From: JAEWSN01 sp942493335
Lineage (GTDB): Bacteria; Bacillota; Clostridia; DSM-8532
Reading direction: 5' to 3'
Assembly (NCBI GenBank): GCA_942493335.1
Contig: OW818693.1
Span: 2,108,001-2,172,000, forward strand
DNA: 64,000 bases
The notes under the pieces were generated by a model that saw only the letters and a list, made by a program, of their open reading frames with translations, ran no database searches and had not been told where the DNA came from. The position numbers were made by a program, and so were the translations under genes. Positions 42,004 to 51,180 of this stretch are shown piece by piece; within the stretch, counting starts at the first letter, position 1, and each line of letters opens with the position of its first letter.

Positions 42004-42411
42004 ATGAATGAATCAATCCGACACTCTTTCAAGCGCATTTGCCTTCTGGTTGCCTGTATGTTTGCGTCCATACTCGTACTGAATGCTTGCGGCACGCAAA
42101 AACCCCTTGTATTTGAAGGACACAGCCAGAACTGGAAAGTGACCTATACGATGACGGGTGACACAAAGCATCACCAGAGCGGATTTACTTTTGAGTATCT
42201 CGGAAAGAACCTTGATACCCTCGATGAAGTCCGTTACTCGATCGATGGTCCACGAGAAGGCGGAAGTGGAACGGCAAAATTCGCGCATCAGGCTGTCTAT
42301 TTTGGAGAACTGCCAGAGACTGGTGGTTGGCCATCCGCTTCCGATCGAGGAATCGATGTGGAAATCAAGTGGAACGGACAAAGTGAAATGATGCTTCTCA
42401 CAGCGAACTAG
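42004..42411 (+). CDS. Small lipoprotein
   Basis: A 135-residue secreted lipoprotein: RICLLVACMFASILVLNAC carries the lipobox LNAC near residue 29. The mature part is beta-strand rich (WKVTYTMTGDTKHHQSGFTF, then DVEIKWNGQSEMMLL) and not assigned. The region from 41.4 to 43.5 kb is less GC-rich than the rest and contains only small proteins and a broken gene. GAGGGAACAGC precedes the start. Confidence 0.7.
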   Translation: MNESIRHSFKRICLLVACMFASILVLNACGTQKPLVFEGHSQNWKVTYTMTGDTKHHQSGFTFEYLGKNLDTLDEVRYSIDGPREGGSGTAKFAHQAVYFGELPETGGWPSASDRGIDVEIKWNGQSEMMLLTAN

Positions 42412-42570
42412 CCAATCATTTGTTTTCTCTGACTGCTGCAGATGCGGAGAAACGGACGAACATGGCTAAACTCAAGCTGATTATCGGGTCCTTCAGGACT
42501 CTTTTTGCATGCATGTACGGATATTCTGAAATGGGATAGACTTGAAGAAAACCGCACAGGGGGATTCAAC

Positions 42571-42915
42571 GTGGATTCAGGAATGTATCTTTTGCTTGCG
42601 GCTGGTTTCTTCATCCTCCTTGTAGTCGCCATTCGAATCGGAATAGCACCCCTGATACAGGAGCATCACATTGAAATCGAATCTGAATATGACGAGTTGC
42701 ATATGTTGGCCGATGCCAATATCATGGACCGGTCTGAAGTCCGGAACATCATCACAGGCTTGGAAAGCATGAAGATGACGACTTTGAAGTCCAGCCAGAT
42801 TGCAAAGGTGAAACGCTTGATTACAATGGCCTATGAGGGAGGTCAGCTGGATGAACGGAAGTACGAAGATATCATGGGCAAGATTGCGGCTGCATTTGGC
42901 AATGACGTTCCGTAG
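42571..42915 (+). CDS. Small membrane-anchored hypothetical protein
   Basis: A 114-residue protein with one N-terminal membrane helix (YLLLAAGFFILLVVAIRIGI) and a charged cytoplasmic or external tail ending DERKYEDIMGKIAAAFGND. The tail resembles the short-C-terminal (SHOCT-like) form L-x-x-x-x-Y. Start is GTG 42571 after AGGGGGAT; ATG 42583 is possible. Function unknown. Confidence 0.6.
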   Translation: MDSGMYLLLAAGFFILLVVAIRIGIAPLIQEHHIEIESEYDELHMLADANIMDRSEVRNIITGLESMKMTTLKSSQIAKVKRLITMAYEGGQLDERKYEDIMGKIAAAFGNDVP

Positions 42916-43059
42916 ATGCAACACCATGGATGTCGGGAGTTGGCGAACCCAAGACGCAATTCGTACCAGATGACAAAAAGGTAGAATCCGGACATTGTTG
43001 CATTCTTCTGACTCTTTATGAATAACATCCTTCGAAAAGAATGGTCATGGAGGGTTCAG

Positions 43060-43506
43060 ATGAAACGGTTTGCGGTTGTCTTCCTTCTGATCTGCCTTCT
43101 CGTTCCTGCTTATGCCTTCAACAGCAACGGAGATGTAAACGCCTCCCTGGCTCCAGCTGGTAGTAAGGAAATCGATTATGAAATCATCCCGGATGCGGAA
43201 AGCCTCCAAACATACTCCCTCTGTCCGACTGGCGGCGTATTGTTCGATACGATCGTCCCACATCAAAAGCCATGCATCTATCAGATCATCTTCAATGGTT
43301 GGAAAACACCAAAAAGCGTTAAGGTGTACGCTTCCAATGGGGAAATCCATGTGCTTTATCAGGAAGACACAAATCATGATGAAAAGGTGCATTATGCCAT
43401 ACGATTTCGTCTGAATGAGGAAATTTATGCGGATGGGCTCACGTTGTATAAAAATGGTGATCCATATGAAAGTCGGAATATCAAGGCGATCTTCGGCTGG
43501 GAGTGA
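43060..43506 (+). CDS. Secreted hypothetical protein
   Basis: A 148-residue protein with a Sec signal peptide: MKRFAVVFLLICLLVPAYA then cleavage probably before FNSN. The mature part has two cysteines (YSLCPTGG and HQKPCIYQ) that may form a disulfide. No family recognised. GGAGGG is placed six bases before the ATG. A start at 43018 would add an unsuited N-terminus. Confidence 0.65.
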   Translation: MKRFAVVFLLICLLVPAYAFNSNGDVNASLAPAGSKEIDYEIIPDAESLQTYSLCPTGGVLFDTIVPHQKPCIYQIIFNGWKTPKSVKVYASNGEIHVLYQEDTNHDEKVHYAIRFRLNEEIYADGLTLYKNGDPYESRNIKAIFGWE

Positions 43507-43548
43507 CGGAATGCGAAAGCAAGTTTGACGAAAACAAGGGAGAGCGAA

Positions 43549-44331
43549 ATGCCCGCACAGAAACGGAATTATCAGGATGTCAATTCGAAGACCTGGGACA
43601 ACTGGGTGAAAAATGGCATCGAATGGTCCATTCCCATCACGCACAACGAATACATGCATGCCTTGAAAGGGCACTGGGGAGTCTATCTCACCCCCTCCAG
43701 ACATGTCCCCAAAGAATGGTTTCCAGACTTCAAGAACGCGAATCTTCTAGGCCTGGCAAGCGGCGGCGGACAGCAAATGCCTATTTTCTCCGCACTTGGC
43801 GCAAAGTGTACAGTCTTCGACAATTCCGACAGCCAGCTCGAACGGGAAAGGATGGTTTCCGAGAGGGAAGGCTATGCCATCAACCTCATCAAGGGGGACA
43901 TGACAAAGCGCCTTCCGTTCGATGACGATACTTTCGATGTCATTTTTCATCCAGTATCAAACTGCTACATCGAGGATGTGTATCCTGTCTGGCGGGAATG
44001 TTTCCGCATCCTGAAAAAGGGTGGCGTGCTGCTTGCCGGCATGAACAATGGGATAAACTTCTTGTGCGAAGACAGTTCCCCCTCTCCCCTCACCATCGTC
44101 AACAAGCTGCCGGTCAATCCCGTGAAGAATGCAACTGAAGCGGAATACAAGCGTATGGTGGAGAACGATGAGGGCATCGAGTTCAGCCACTCCCTCGAAG
44201 AACAGCTTGGCGGCCAATTGAAAGCCGGCCTGATCCTGACGGATTTGTTCGAGGACCGCGATCGGAAGGGAAGCGGCATTCTCCGCGAGTATACGCCCCA
44301 ATACATCGCGACCCGGGCCATCAAACCCTGA
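43549..44331 (+). CDS. SAM-dependent methyltransferase
   Basis: A 260-residue class I methyltransferase: N-terminal YQDVNSKTWDNWVKNGIEWS, SAM-binding NLLGLASGGGQQMPIFSALG, acidic VFDNSDSQLERERM, LIKGDMTKRLPFDDDTFDVI and the post-motif CFRILKKGGVLLAGMNNG. This group is common in Bacillota and usually annotated only as methyltransferase. AAGGGAGAGCGAA precedes the start. Single gene. Confidence 0.85.
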   Translation: MPAQKRNYQDVNSKTWDNWVKNGIEWSIPITHNEYMHALKGHWGVYLTPSRHVPKEWFPDFKNANLLGLASGGGQQMPIFSALGAKCTVFDNSDSQLERERMVSEREGYAINLIKGDMTKRLPFDDDTFDVIFHPVSNCYIEDVYPVWRECFRILKKGGVLLAGMNNGINFLCEDSSPSPLTIVNKLPVNPVKNATEAEYKRMVENDEGIEFSHSLEEQLGGQLKAGLILTDLFEDRDRKGSGILREYTPQYIATRAIKP

Positions 44332-44609
44332 AGAACCCGAGAAAAATACCGCGACACCTCGCCCTGTCAGTCTGCCGCTGGAAGAACAGGCGGTGTATAA
44401 TGGATGCGTTCCTTTCGGCCTATGAAAGTACGCAGACACGTTGACGGAATAGGCTCGGAGCACGAGGACGTCCAATCAAGCATATGCGGAATGCCGAAAG
44501 AAGCATATGCATCGCACCAAAAGAAAGCATATACAGGACATTCACAGAGCCATAAGCAAAGACACATTAATGGCATTACAATAATGCTCGAACAGGAAAA
44601 GGAATATGC
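44332..44609. other. Intergenic region with three AGCATATRC repeats
   Basis: A 278-bp gap before the next methyltransferase. The 9-base motif AGCATATGC occurs at 44479 and 44502 and as AGCATATAC at 44526, spacing 23-24 bases. No promoter is convincing. No gene is supported here. Confidence 0.4.
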
Positions 44610-45236
44610 ATGTATACAACGAAAATTTGGAGTCATGAGATCACCATTGAAGCGGAAAATGTCGTATTCTCCCCCAAGGCACTGGACAAGGGTACCGAAC
44701 TCATGTTGAAGCATATCGAGTTGAAGCCCGACGATAAGGTGCTGGACTTGGGATGCGGCACAGGCGTCGTCGGCATCGCCGTCGCAAAGGAAATCGGCGA
44801 GGACCGGGTCGTTTTGGTCGATGTGGATGTTCAGGCATTGGAATGCACGGTCGTCAATGCCCGGCTCAATGGTTTGAACGCATTGGATATCCAGGAATCC
44901 GACGGGTTCAGTGATGTTGCTGACACGGACTTTTCGCTCATCCTGTCCAATCCGCCCTATCATACGGATTTTGCCGTTGCCAAGCACTTCATCGAGGATG
45001 GCAAGAGGCACCTGCGGATCGGCGGGAAAATGGTCCTCGTCGTGAAACGGCTGGACTGGTACAGAAACAAGATGATCACCGTATTTGGCGGTGCGACGGT
45101 TTTTTCGGAAGAAGAATATCATGTCATCCTTTCCATCAAACGGGAGGAACGAAGTCTTGCGCCGAAAGAGGAAAAGCCGATCCCGAAAAAACATTTGAAG
45201 AAGATGGAGATGGCGGCTAAAAAACGCAGGAAGTAA
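44610..45236 (+). CDS. RsmC-like class I methyltransferase
   Basis: A 208-residue methyltransferase with the RsmC/RlmG-type core: VLDLGCGTGVVGIAVAKEIG, VLVDVDVQALECTVVNARLN and the NPPY catalytic motif (LILSNPPYHTDFAVAKHFI), which marks N-methylation of guanine or adenine in RNA. It is shorter than E. coli RsmC, having only the catalytic domain, as in Bacillota YbxB-type enzymes. The C-terminal 30 residues are strongly basic (PIPKKHLKKMEMAAKKRRK), fitting rRNA binding. AAAAGGA precedes the ATG. Confidence 0.82.
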   Translation: MYTTKIWSHEITIEAENVVFSPKALDKGTELMLKHIELKPDDKVLDLGCGTGVVGIAVAKEIGEDRVVLVDVDVQALECTVVNARLNGLNALDIQESDGFSDVADTDFSLILSNPPYHTDFAVAKHFIEDGKRHLRIGGKMVLVVKRLDWYRNKMITVFGGATVFSEEEYHVILSIKREERSLAPKEEKPIPKKHLKKMEMAAKKRRK

Positions 45237-45352
45237 AACCGTGGAACCGTCGGCAAACAGCTTGGCTGCATGGCATTCCGAAGACCTGCAGGGGAGCTGG
45301 CGTCCTGTTTGCGGAGACCTCCCTGCAAAATGAAAATCCGTGAGGTGGAGAC

Positions 45353-45910
45353 ATGAAGGAATACACAAGGGCACACCCCTCGTTCTCGTTGTGTGGCCTG
45401 AACTGCGCACTCTGTCCCCGTCATCATACGGACGGAAGTTCCAGATGCCCGGGATGCGGCGGGGATGATTTCGCCCTTCTGCACCCGTCCTGCGCTGTAA
45501 TCACCTGCAGTGCGAAGCATGGGAATATCGAGTTCTGCTTCGAGTGTGCGTCCTACCCATGCGAACGGTATGCCACCGCCGGAACTGCCGATTCCTTCAT
45601 TGCCTACCGGAATGTGCTTTCGGACAATCAACTTGCTTCCGAGAACTTGAATGGCTATTTGGCTGAGTTGGAATGCAAGCGCCGGATTCTGTGCGAACTG
45701 ATCCTGAAAGCAAATGACGGCAAATCAAAAGCCTTTTACTGTCTGGCCGCCAATCTGCTTCCGCTTGCTGAACTTGAATTTATGATGGCTACGCTGGAGG
45801 ATATGCTTTCGGACGAAAACCTCTCAGCAAAAGTTAAAGCCGGAACCGTCACGAAATGGCTGAAGGAAAAAGCGGAAGCCCTTCAGATCGATCTTGTGTT
45901 GCGCCATTGA
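45353..45910 (+). CDS. DUF3795 zinc-binding protein
   Basis: A 185-residue protein with a cysteine-rich N-terminal domain: FSLCGLNCALCPRHH, RCPGCGGDD, HPSCAVITCS and FCFECASYPCERY. This is the DUF3795 pattern, expected to bind zinc. The C-terminal half is helical. Function unknown; the family is spread among anaerobic Bacillota. Start after GAGGTGGAGAC. Confidence 0.82.
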   Translation: MKEYTRAHPSFSLCGLNCALCPRHHTDGSSRCPGCGGDDFALLHPSCAVITCSAKHGNIEFCFECASYPCERYATAGTADSFIAYRNVLSDNQLASENLNGYLAELECKRRILCELILKANDGKSKAFYCLAANLLPLAELEFMMATLEDMLSDENLSAKVKAGTVTKWLKEKAEALQIDLVLRH

Positions 45911-46054
45911 TTCCAACATAAGACAAATCGGCTGCTTTTCCATATGATGAATAGAGGAGCGGTACGCAGGGATTCAGAGAGGAATTCGTCGCACCCGCTC
46001 ACGGGCGGAGCATGGATCAAGGAAAAGTGCCTGCCACGCGAAAGGGACAAGCCG

Positions 46055-46801
46055 ATGTGGACAAGAGCTGAACTGAAGAGTCGGGCCAAATTCGTATTGG
46101 GACCTTCCTACGCAAAGGCTTTTCTCGTAAGCCTGATCATCCTGTTCGCAGGCGGAAGCAGCAAGGGCGGCGGAAGCTCCGGATCGCAATACCGCAACAA
46201 TTTATCGTCTGGAAATTCCGAATTCGCTCAAAAGATCACGTTCATCCTCTTCATGATCGTCCTGACCTTCATTGTGTTCCGCATCATCATCGGCTTCTGT
46301 CTGGAGGTCGGCGGACGCAAATACTTTATTCGTGCGGCGGAAGGCAATGTGAGCCTGTCTCACGTCGGGCATGTTTTTCAAAGCGGCGCATACGGAAATG
46401 TCACACTGACAATGCTCTGGAGAAGCATCCTCACCCTGCTGTGGACCCTGCTGCTGATCATTCCCGGCATCATTGCAACCTATGCATATCGCATGGTCCC
46501 GTATATCCTTGCTGATAATCCCTATATCGGCACCAGCCGCGCCATCGAACTGAGCAAGCAGATGATGGACGGGGAAAAACTCGACACATGGGTCCTGGAC
46601 CTCTCCTTCATCGGCTGGTATCTCCTCGGCGTCCTGCTCTTCGGCGTTGGCATCCTTTTTGTCCTGCCCTATGAGGACTCAACCAATGCGGAATTGTACC
46701 TGACCCTGCGGCAAAAGGCATTGGAACAAGGCATGTGCTCCAGTGATGAATTGAACCTCATTTCGCCTTTTCAGGTCAATCAAGGAAACACGCCATACTA
46801 A
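46055..46801 (+). CDS. DUF975 membrane protein
   Basis: A 248-residue membrane protein of the DUF975 family: MWTRAELKSRAKFVLG is the family N-terminus, followed by four to five helices, with GRKYFIRAAEGNVSLSHV in the middle and TSRAIELSKQMMDGEKLDTW before WVLDLSFIGWYLLGVLLFGV. A small Gly/Ser loop (GSSKGGGSSGS) lies outside. Function unknown. Start 46055 follows AAAGGGA. Confidence 0.85.
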   Translation: MWTRAELKSRAKFVLGPSYAKAFLVSLIILFAGGSSKGGGSSGSQYRNNLSSGNSEFAQKITFILFMIVLTFIVFRIIIGFCLEVGGRKYFIRAAEGNVSLSHVGHVFQSGAYGNVTLTMLWRSILTLLWTLLLIIPGIIATYAYRMVPYILADNPYIGTSRAIELSKQMMDGEKLDTWVLDLSFIGWYLLGVLLFGVGILFVLPYEDSTNAELYLTLRQKALEQGMCSSDELNLISPFQVNQGNTPY

Positions 46802-46834
46802 GCCGCATCTGACATTCAAGGGCCGGCCTGCCGC

Positions 46835-48058
46835 TCACCATTTCAGTCCGCGTCCGTCATACCGGGTGCCAAGGTACCCGGCGAACGTTCCGAGTCCGGC
46901 CTTGATATCCGCCTTCACCTGCCTGTCGGCCACGAAATCCTTTTCCCACCACCAGTTTCTGATCCTTATCGGATCCGCGCCACGTTGCGGCTCCGGCTCA
47001 AACCTTGCCACAAACCGGTCCCCATAAAGGACGGGCAGGACATAATAGCCATACTTCCGTTTCTCCACCGGGAGATAGACCTCCCATGAATACTGGAGAC
47101 CGAAGATCCGTTCCGTCATGTCCCTGTCCCAGATCAGGTTGTCCAAAGGGGCAAGCACCCGGACAACCGGCTTCTTTCCTGATGTTCCGCTACTCGCATC
47201 CGCCTCGGCGGAAACCGCCTCCAGCAAGGGAACGTCCTTCGCGCGCAGATAAAAGGGTTCCGTTATCCCCTCGATCGAGACGGTTTTCAGCCGCCCTTCC
47301 TCTGCCAATTCGTCCAGCACGGAAAGCCGCAAGGATTTGTTGGACAGATGGTGCCCAAGCCATCCACCACCGGAACGGCTCCATAACAGACCGATGCTGC
47401 CCACCCGTCTTTCGGTATACCATTTCACATAGGAACGTTCATCCGGAAAAGGCTCCTCTGCGTTCAGATGACTTTCAGGCAAAAGATTTCCGATCCGATC
47501 ATAGATGCGCTGAGTCCCTCTCTTCCCAGAAATGCCGATTTTCCCGACATTGAAGAGATAGTCCATTGCAGCACCGGACAAGTTTCGATGGCCCCAATTG
47601 CCTACGTCTGCCTCCCCCATCTTCAGCTGGGTGGATAGCATGGGGCCCTTTTCCTGAAAGGCTGTCATGATTTCATCCAGAATTTCGAGTGCTCCGCTGG
47701 AAGAGCGTCGTTGCAGAAGCTGCTCGATTTCTTCGCCACGCAGTTTTCTCAGCCTGTGAAACCGCGGCCAGTCTTCCGTCAAATAGATGGATGCCATCTT
47801 GTCCCATCCGTCTATCAGCAGCCTGTCCGCATACAACAGCTTGTCCAGCATCTCGCGGTGATAACCGGGGATTCGCGCCTGCAGAACCAAATCCGCATTT
47901 CGACCGACAACATCCAGCGGATCATACTGGATGCATCCGACTCGCCTTACATATGCCTGAACGCCTGATTCTCCAATGAATGGACCCTTTTCGTCCAACC
48001 CCTGGTAACGAAGCAGGAATTTCCTGGCTTGTCCTTTTGTCATGCTGTATGTCGTCAT
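46835..48058 (-). CDS. YcaQ/AlkZ-type winged-helix DNA glycosylase
   Basis: A 407-residue protein of the HTH_42 family that includes E. coli YcaQ (interstrand crosslink glycosylase) and Streptomyces AlkZ. The catalytic QxD/QxQ motif is in RRVGCIQYDPLDVVGRNADL, and the winged-helix repeats follow (LLYADRLLIDGWDKMASIYL; WYTERRVGSIGLLW). The C-terminal LAPLDNLIWDRDMTERIFGL and KRKYGYYVLPVLYGDRFVAR are strongly conserved. It probably excises bulky or crosslinked alkyl bases. ATG 48058 has GGGGAAG upstream. Confidence 0.87.
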   Translation of the reverse strand: MTTYSMTKGQARKFLLRYQGLDEKGPFIGESGVQAYVRRVGCIQYDPLDVVGRNADLVLQARIPGYHREMLDKLLYADRLLIDGWDKMASIYLTEDWPRFHRLRKLRGEEIEQLLQRRSSSGALEILDEIMTAFQEKGPMLSTQLKMGEADVGNWGHRNLSGAAMDYLFNVGKIGISGKRGTQRIYDRIGNLLPESHLNAEEPFPDERSYVKWYTERRVGSIGLLWSRSGGGWLGHHLSNKSLRLSVLDELAEEGRLKTVSIEGITEPFYLRAKDVPLLEAVSAEADASSGTSGKKPVVRVLAPLDNLIWDRDMTERIFGLQYSWEVYLPVEKRKYGYYVLPVLYGDRFVARFEPEPQRGADPIRIRNWWWEKDFVADRQVKADIKAGLGTFAGYLGTRYDGRGLKW

Positions 48059-48405
48059 TTCGTCTTCCCCTTCAGTACGCTCGTGTACGGGCAAAGAAAC
48101 AGTTGCCCGGCGAACGGCACACGCAGTGCCTGCCTCCATGATATCGTACACGAAGGGCTGTCTGAAGGGAAGAAAGCCTGAAGAAAAGAATGCCTGCGGA
48201 AGCAGCCCACTCCCGGGATCGAACCTCAAGCGGATTCATTCCCCTTATTGATTCTTTGTACGGCAAGGCATAAACTGTATGCATCCACGAACCGCCGGGC
48301 ACGCTTCAGCATCTGTTTTGTCTTCTGAAAGCCCATCATCGATCCATCCGCCTTTCCTGACAAAAAAACCACGAAGCGTCCACTCGGTCATGAGGAGGAA
48401 CCTGC
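48059..48405. other. Intergenic region, 347 bp
   Basis: No gene, tRNA or clear promoter is supported. The minus-strand frame of the glycosylase stays open to 48229 but without a start signal. A GGTTCGATCCC stretch on the minus strand near 48228 looks like a tRNA T-loop, but no arms pair around it. A strong ribosome binding site (GAGGAGG) at the right edge serves the FliG-like gene. Confidence 0.5.
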
Positions 48406-48666
48406 ATGTTCAACACCATCGAGGACTTGATTTCCCTTGACAACCCAAGCCTGTCCGCCCTGCTGATCCGTTTCAAGCCGGATGAACTCGCCATTGCACT
48501 TCACGGTTTCAGCCCGTCCCTGCGCGACAAGATGATCGGCTGCATGGATAAGCCGATGCGTGTACTGCTGGACAATTCCCCCTATAAGAACAACCCGGTC
48601 CGCCTGGTCGATGTCGAAGCTGTCCATGCCAAAATTGTGGCTATGGCAAACCAGCCGCAGGCGTGA
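48406..48666 (+). CDS. Stand-alone FliG C-terminal-like domain protein
   Basis: An 86-residue protein that aligns with the last domain of the flagellar rotor protein FliG: FNTIEDLISLDNPSLSALLI, LAIALHGFSPSLRDKMIG and NPVRLVDVEAVHAKIVAM correspond to FxDIxxLDxxxIxxLL, LAxALKGAxxxLxxKI and GPVRLxDVExAQxxIV. The middle and N-terminal FliG domains are absent. No flagellar gene is in the window. AGGAGG precedes the ATG. Role unknown. Confidence 0.72.
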   Translation: MFNTIEDLISLDNPSLSALLIRFKPDELAIALHGFSPSLRDKMIGCMDKPMRVLLDNSPYKNNPVRLVDVEAVHAKIVAMANQPQA

Positions 48667-48690
48667 GGGAGATAAACTTCGCGTTCTTTC

Positions 48691-49317
48691 TCAACGGAGC
48701 TCCAAATACTGATAAACCAGTCGTGTGGCGGCATCCACACCGACTTTCCCCGTATTCACGCACAAGTCGTACTGGTTCGCATTCGTCCAGTCCTTGCCGG
48801 TAAACACGTGATGATACTTGGCCCGCGCTGTATCGCTTCGAAGAATCATTTTTGTGGCTTCTTCCGCAGTGACCTTGTACAGCTCCTGGACCCTGGCTTG
48901 ACGGAAGGCCATGTCGGCGTAAAGAAACAGGCTCACCTGATCCGGATGTGCCCGCAGGACATGCGAACCGCATCTTCCCATGATGACAGCCGACTGGTTT
49001 CCGGCAATTCGCCGGATGACTTCAGATTCCGCCTCAAAGAGCTCACCGTCCGTCGGAACGATGAATTGCGGCGGGATATAGGCTTCCGGACTGTTGTACG
49101 GACTTGCCTGCAGAAAGGATTCCCAAAAGGAATGAATCTTCTCTTCCCTGGAATCCACTTCTCCTTCCAATATGGACAGCTTTTTGGCAGCCTGGTTGAC
49201 AATTTCCCGATCAAAATACGAAATGCCCAGTTTTCTCGCCAGCTGCTGTCCGATGTAGGCGCCGCCGCTTCCCAATTGGCGGCTGATCGTCAGGATGACG
49301 GATGATTTTTCTTTCAT
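48691..49317 (-). CDS. Cytidylate kinase-like family protein
   Basis: A 208-residue P-loop protein: VILTISRQLGSGGAYIGQQL is the variant nucleotide-binding loop of the cytidylate kinase-like family, with ISYFDREIVNQAAKK following and VIMGRCGSHVLRAHPDQVSL as the LID/core segment. It ends HVFTGKDWTNANQYDLCVNT. It is a nucleotide kinase-like paralogue, not Cmk itself, and the substrate is unknown. ATG 49317 has AAGGAAGG upstream. Convergent with the FliG-like gene with a 24-bp gap. Confidence 0.8.
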   Translation of the reverse strand: MKEKSSVILTISRQLGSGGAYIGQQLARKLGISYFDREIVNQAAKKLSILEGEVDSREEKIHSFWESFLQASPYNSPEAYIPPQFIVPTDGELFEAESEVIRRIAGNQSAVIMGRCGSHVLRAHPDQVSLFLYADMAFRQARVQELYKVTAEEATKMILRSDTARAKYHHVFTGKDWTNANQYDLCVNTGKVGVDAATRLVYQYLELR

Positions 49318-49425
49318 ATGCAGCCTTCCTTCCCTATGCCAATCCCTACGGAACACCATCCAGATGAGGCGCTTCTTTATCCCCCATCAACCTGGTATTA
49401 CCCTATCGCGAAGGGAGACAATCCA

Positions 49426-50103
49426 TTGAAATACAAGACGCTCATCTTTGACCTGGACGGCACATTGACAGACCCCAAAACCGGCATCACAAGCTGCGTT
49501 CAATATGCATTGCGGAAAGCGGGCATTCCGGCGGATGACCTGTCGGAACTGCTTCCGTACATCGGCCCCCCGCTGAGGCGTTCCTTCCGATCCTTGCACG
49601 GATTGTCCGACGAGCAGGCGCAACAGGCCGTCCTCGATTATCGCGAACGGTTTTCACGTATCGGGATGTATGAAAACGAAGTGTACCCGGGAATCCCGGA
49701 AATGCTTGGCGCATTGCGGGATACCGGGTACGGCATCGTCCTTGCGACTTCGAAACTGGAACAATCCGCAAGGGATATTCTCAAACATTTCAAACTCGAC
49801 GGCTTCTTTGATTTCATCGCTGGCAGCCTTCCGGATGGAAACCGATCCGAAAAAGGAGACGTCATCCGCCACGCGTTGCAGGCAAACCGCTTACTTTCTG
49901 ATATAACCCTGATGGTGGGCGATACAAAGTACGACATCGAAGGCGCCTGGGAAAACGACCTGGATTCGGTCGCCGTTTCCTATGGATATGGCGATTGGGA
50001 TGAAACCCTTGCCTCCAGACCGACTTATACGTGCGGGACTGTGACTGAGCTGCGGGATTTGCTTTTGGGATTCGCTCATCAGGATTTCCAAATCGGGACA
50101 TAG
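49426..50103 (+). CDS. HAD hydrolase, Gph/PpaX-like
   Basis: A 225-residue HAD phosphatase. Motif I is IFDLDGTLTD, motif II is in VLATSKLEQSARDILKHF, motif III and IV in LMVGDTKYDIEGAWEND. The helical cap (GIPADDLSELLPYIGPPLRR) and length match phosphoglycolate/pyrophosphate-type phosphatases of subclass IA. The start is TTG at 49426, giving MKYKTLIFDLDG directly and placed eight bases after GGGAG; the longer frame from 49318 is unlikely. It converges on the AraC gene with seven bases between the stops. Confidence 0.82.
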   Translation: MKYKTLIFDLDGTLTDPKTGITSCVQYALRKAGIPADDLSELLPYIGPPLRRSFRSLHGLSDEQAQQAVLDYRERFSRIGMYENEVYPGIPEMLGALRDTGYGIVLATSKLEQSARDILKHFKLDGFFDFIAGSLPDGNRSEKGDVIRHALQANRLLSDITLMVGDTKYDIEGAWENDLDSVAVSYGYGDWDETLASRPTYTCGTVTELRDLLLGFAHQDFQIGT

Positions 50104-50138
50104 ATGCCTTTCAGGTTTTCCGAATCGGGACGTAGATG
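50091..50138. repeat. Direct repeat at the ends of convergent genes
   Basis: A 16-base sequence at 50091-50106 that holds the last codons and TAG of the HAD gene recurs with one mismatch at 50123-50138, inside the 3' end of the convergent AraC gene, where it encodes part of VPIR on the other strand. Spacing 32 bp. Confidence 0.6.
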
Positions 50139-50965
50139 TCCATCACGGAATGCGCCGTATGATGGCAGCGTTCATCATAAAACTCAAAGTCAAGAGCGGA
50201 CTCGTCGTATGCGTATCCGCTCCCATCAAACCATTCCGTGTACACCTGTCGCCAGGTGTCCCGGATGCCTGCCGCAAAAAGTTCGCTGTTGATGCCGCCA
50301 AGTTGGTTGACAGGTGGTGTTGTGAAGACGGCATATCGCGCAGCAGGAATGGCGACAGTCACCATATCCGGTTCCACCTTTGAAAAGTCATCAACAATCA
50401 CGCCCATCATATAAACCATGTTGTCGGAATTCCTCGACTCCGGAAGACAAATGCATACCTCTCCATGTTTCGGCGGATTCAGTTTTGCATACAGCAGCTC
50501 TTCCCAATTAACATCATGCTTTTCCCAAAACGCAGCCACATCTTGTGTGAACCCACCGGCGATATTCGTGGCTACACCATATCCGGCAACGAGAATCACT
50601 GGCTTTTCCATGATCTCCACATTCATGAATGTTCCTCCTCCTTGTTGGGTCATCTCCTCATACCGGGCGGGAGGGTGACCGTATGCCCGCTTGAAGGCAC
50701 GTGAAAATCCTCCATGTGTCGCATATCCAAGGTCCAGTGCGGTCTCGAGCCCGCCTTTCCCATTGGCGATGTCATTCAGGGCAAGGGACAGCCGTCGTAG
50801 ACGCACATACTCCATCACCGTGACCCCCTTGTATGCCTGGAACACCCGGCAGAAATGGAAGGGTGAGTACCCCGCCTTCCGCGAAAGCTCCATCACAGAC
50901 ATTTCCGTATCCAGATTGTGCTCGATATGACAGACAATGCGTTCCATGCTTTCACGATAATTCAT
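50111..50965 (-). CDS. AraC family regulator with GyrI-like effector domain
   Basis: A 284-residue regulator. N-terminal double helix-turn-helix: MSVMELSRKAGYSPFHFCRV and TALDLGYATHGGFSRAFKRA, followed by YGHPPARYEE. The C-terminal 160 residues form a GyrI-like (Rob C-domain) effector-binding fold ending DFEFYDERCHHTAHSVMDIY. It should activate genes for drug or redox response on binding an amphipathic ligand. It faces away from the ANT(6)-like gene across about 215 bases and could regulate it, which is inference. Confidence 0.85.
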   Translation of the reverse strand: MNYRESMERIVCHIEHNLDTEMSVMELSRKAGYSPFHFCRVFQAYKGVTVMEYVRLRRLSLALNDIANGKGGLETALDLGYATHGGFSRAFKRAYGHPPARYEEMTQQGGGTFMNVEIMEKPVILVAGYGVATNIAGGFTQDVAAFWEKHDVNWEELLYAKLNPPKHGEVCICLPESRNSDNMVYMMGVIVDDFSKVEPDMVTVAIPAARYAVFTTPPVNQLGGINSELFAAGIRDTWRQVYTEWFDGSGYAYDESALDFEFYDERCHHTAHSVMDIYVPIRKT

Positions 50966-51180
50966 GCGTCCCCCTGCCCTTTTCTCCCCGTCGGGATATT
51001 CCCAGCATATCAGGAATGAAATCGCCTTGCTTTTCCGGGATTGCTTTTTTTCGTATTTCTATTGCTTCGGATGTGATCGGTCGCTGGAGAATACAGGGAA
51101 TCCATCCTCCTGGATGGATTGGTCAAGACACTGGAGATCCGGATGAAATTGGGATAGAATCATGGAAACAGGAGGTCAGG

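Noticed and set aside
48195..48240. A tRNA-like T-loop (GGTTCGATCCC on the minus strand).
   Set aside because: No pairing T-stem, acceptor stem or anticodon arm is found around it.
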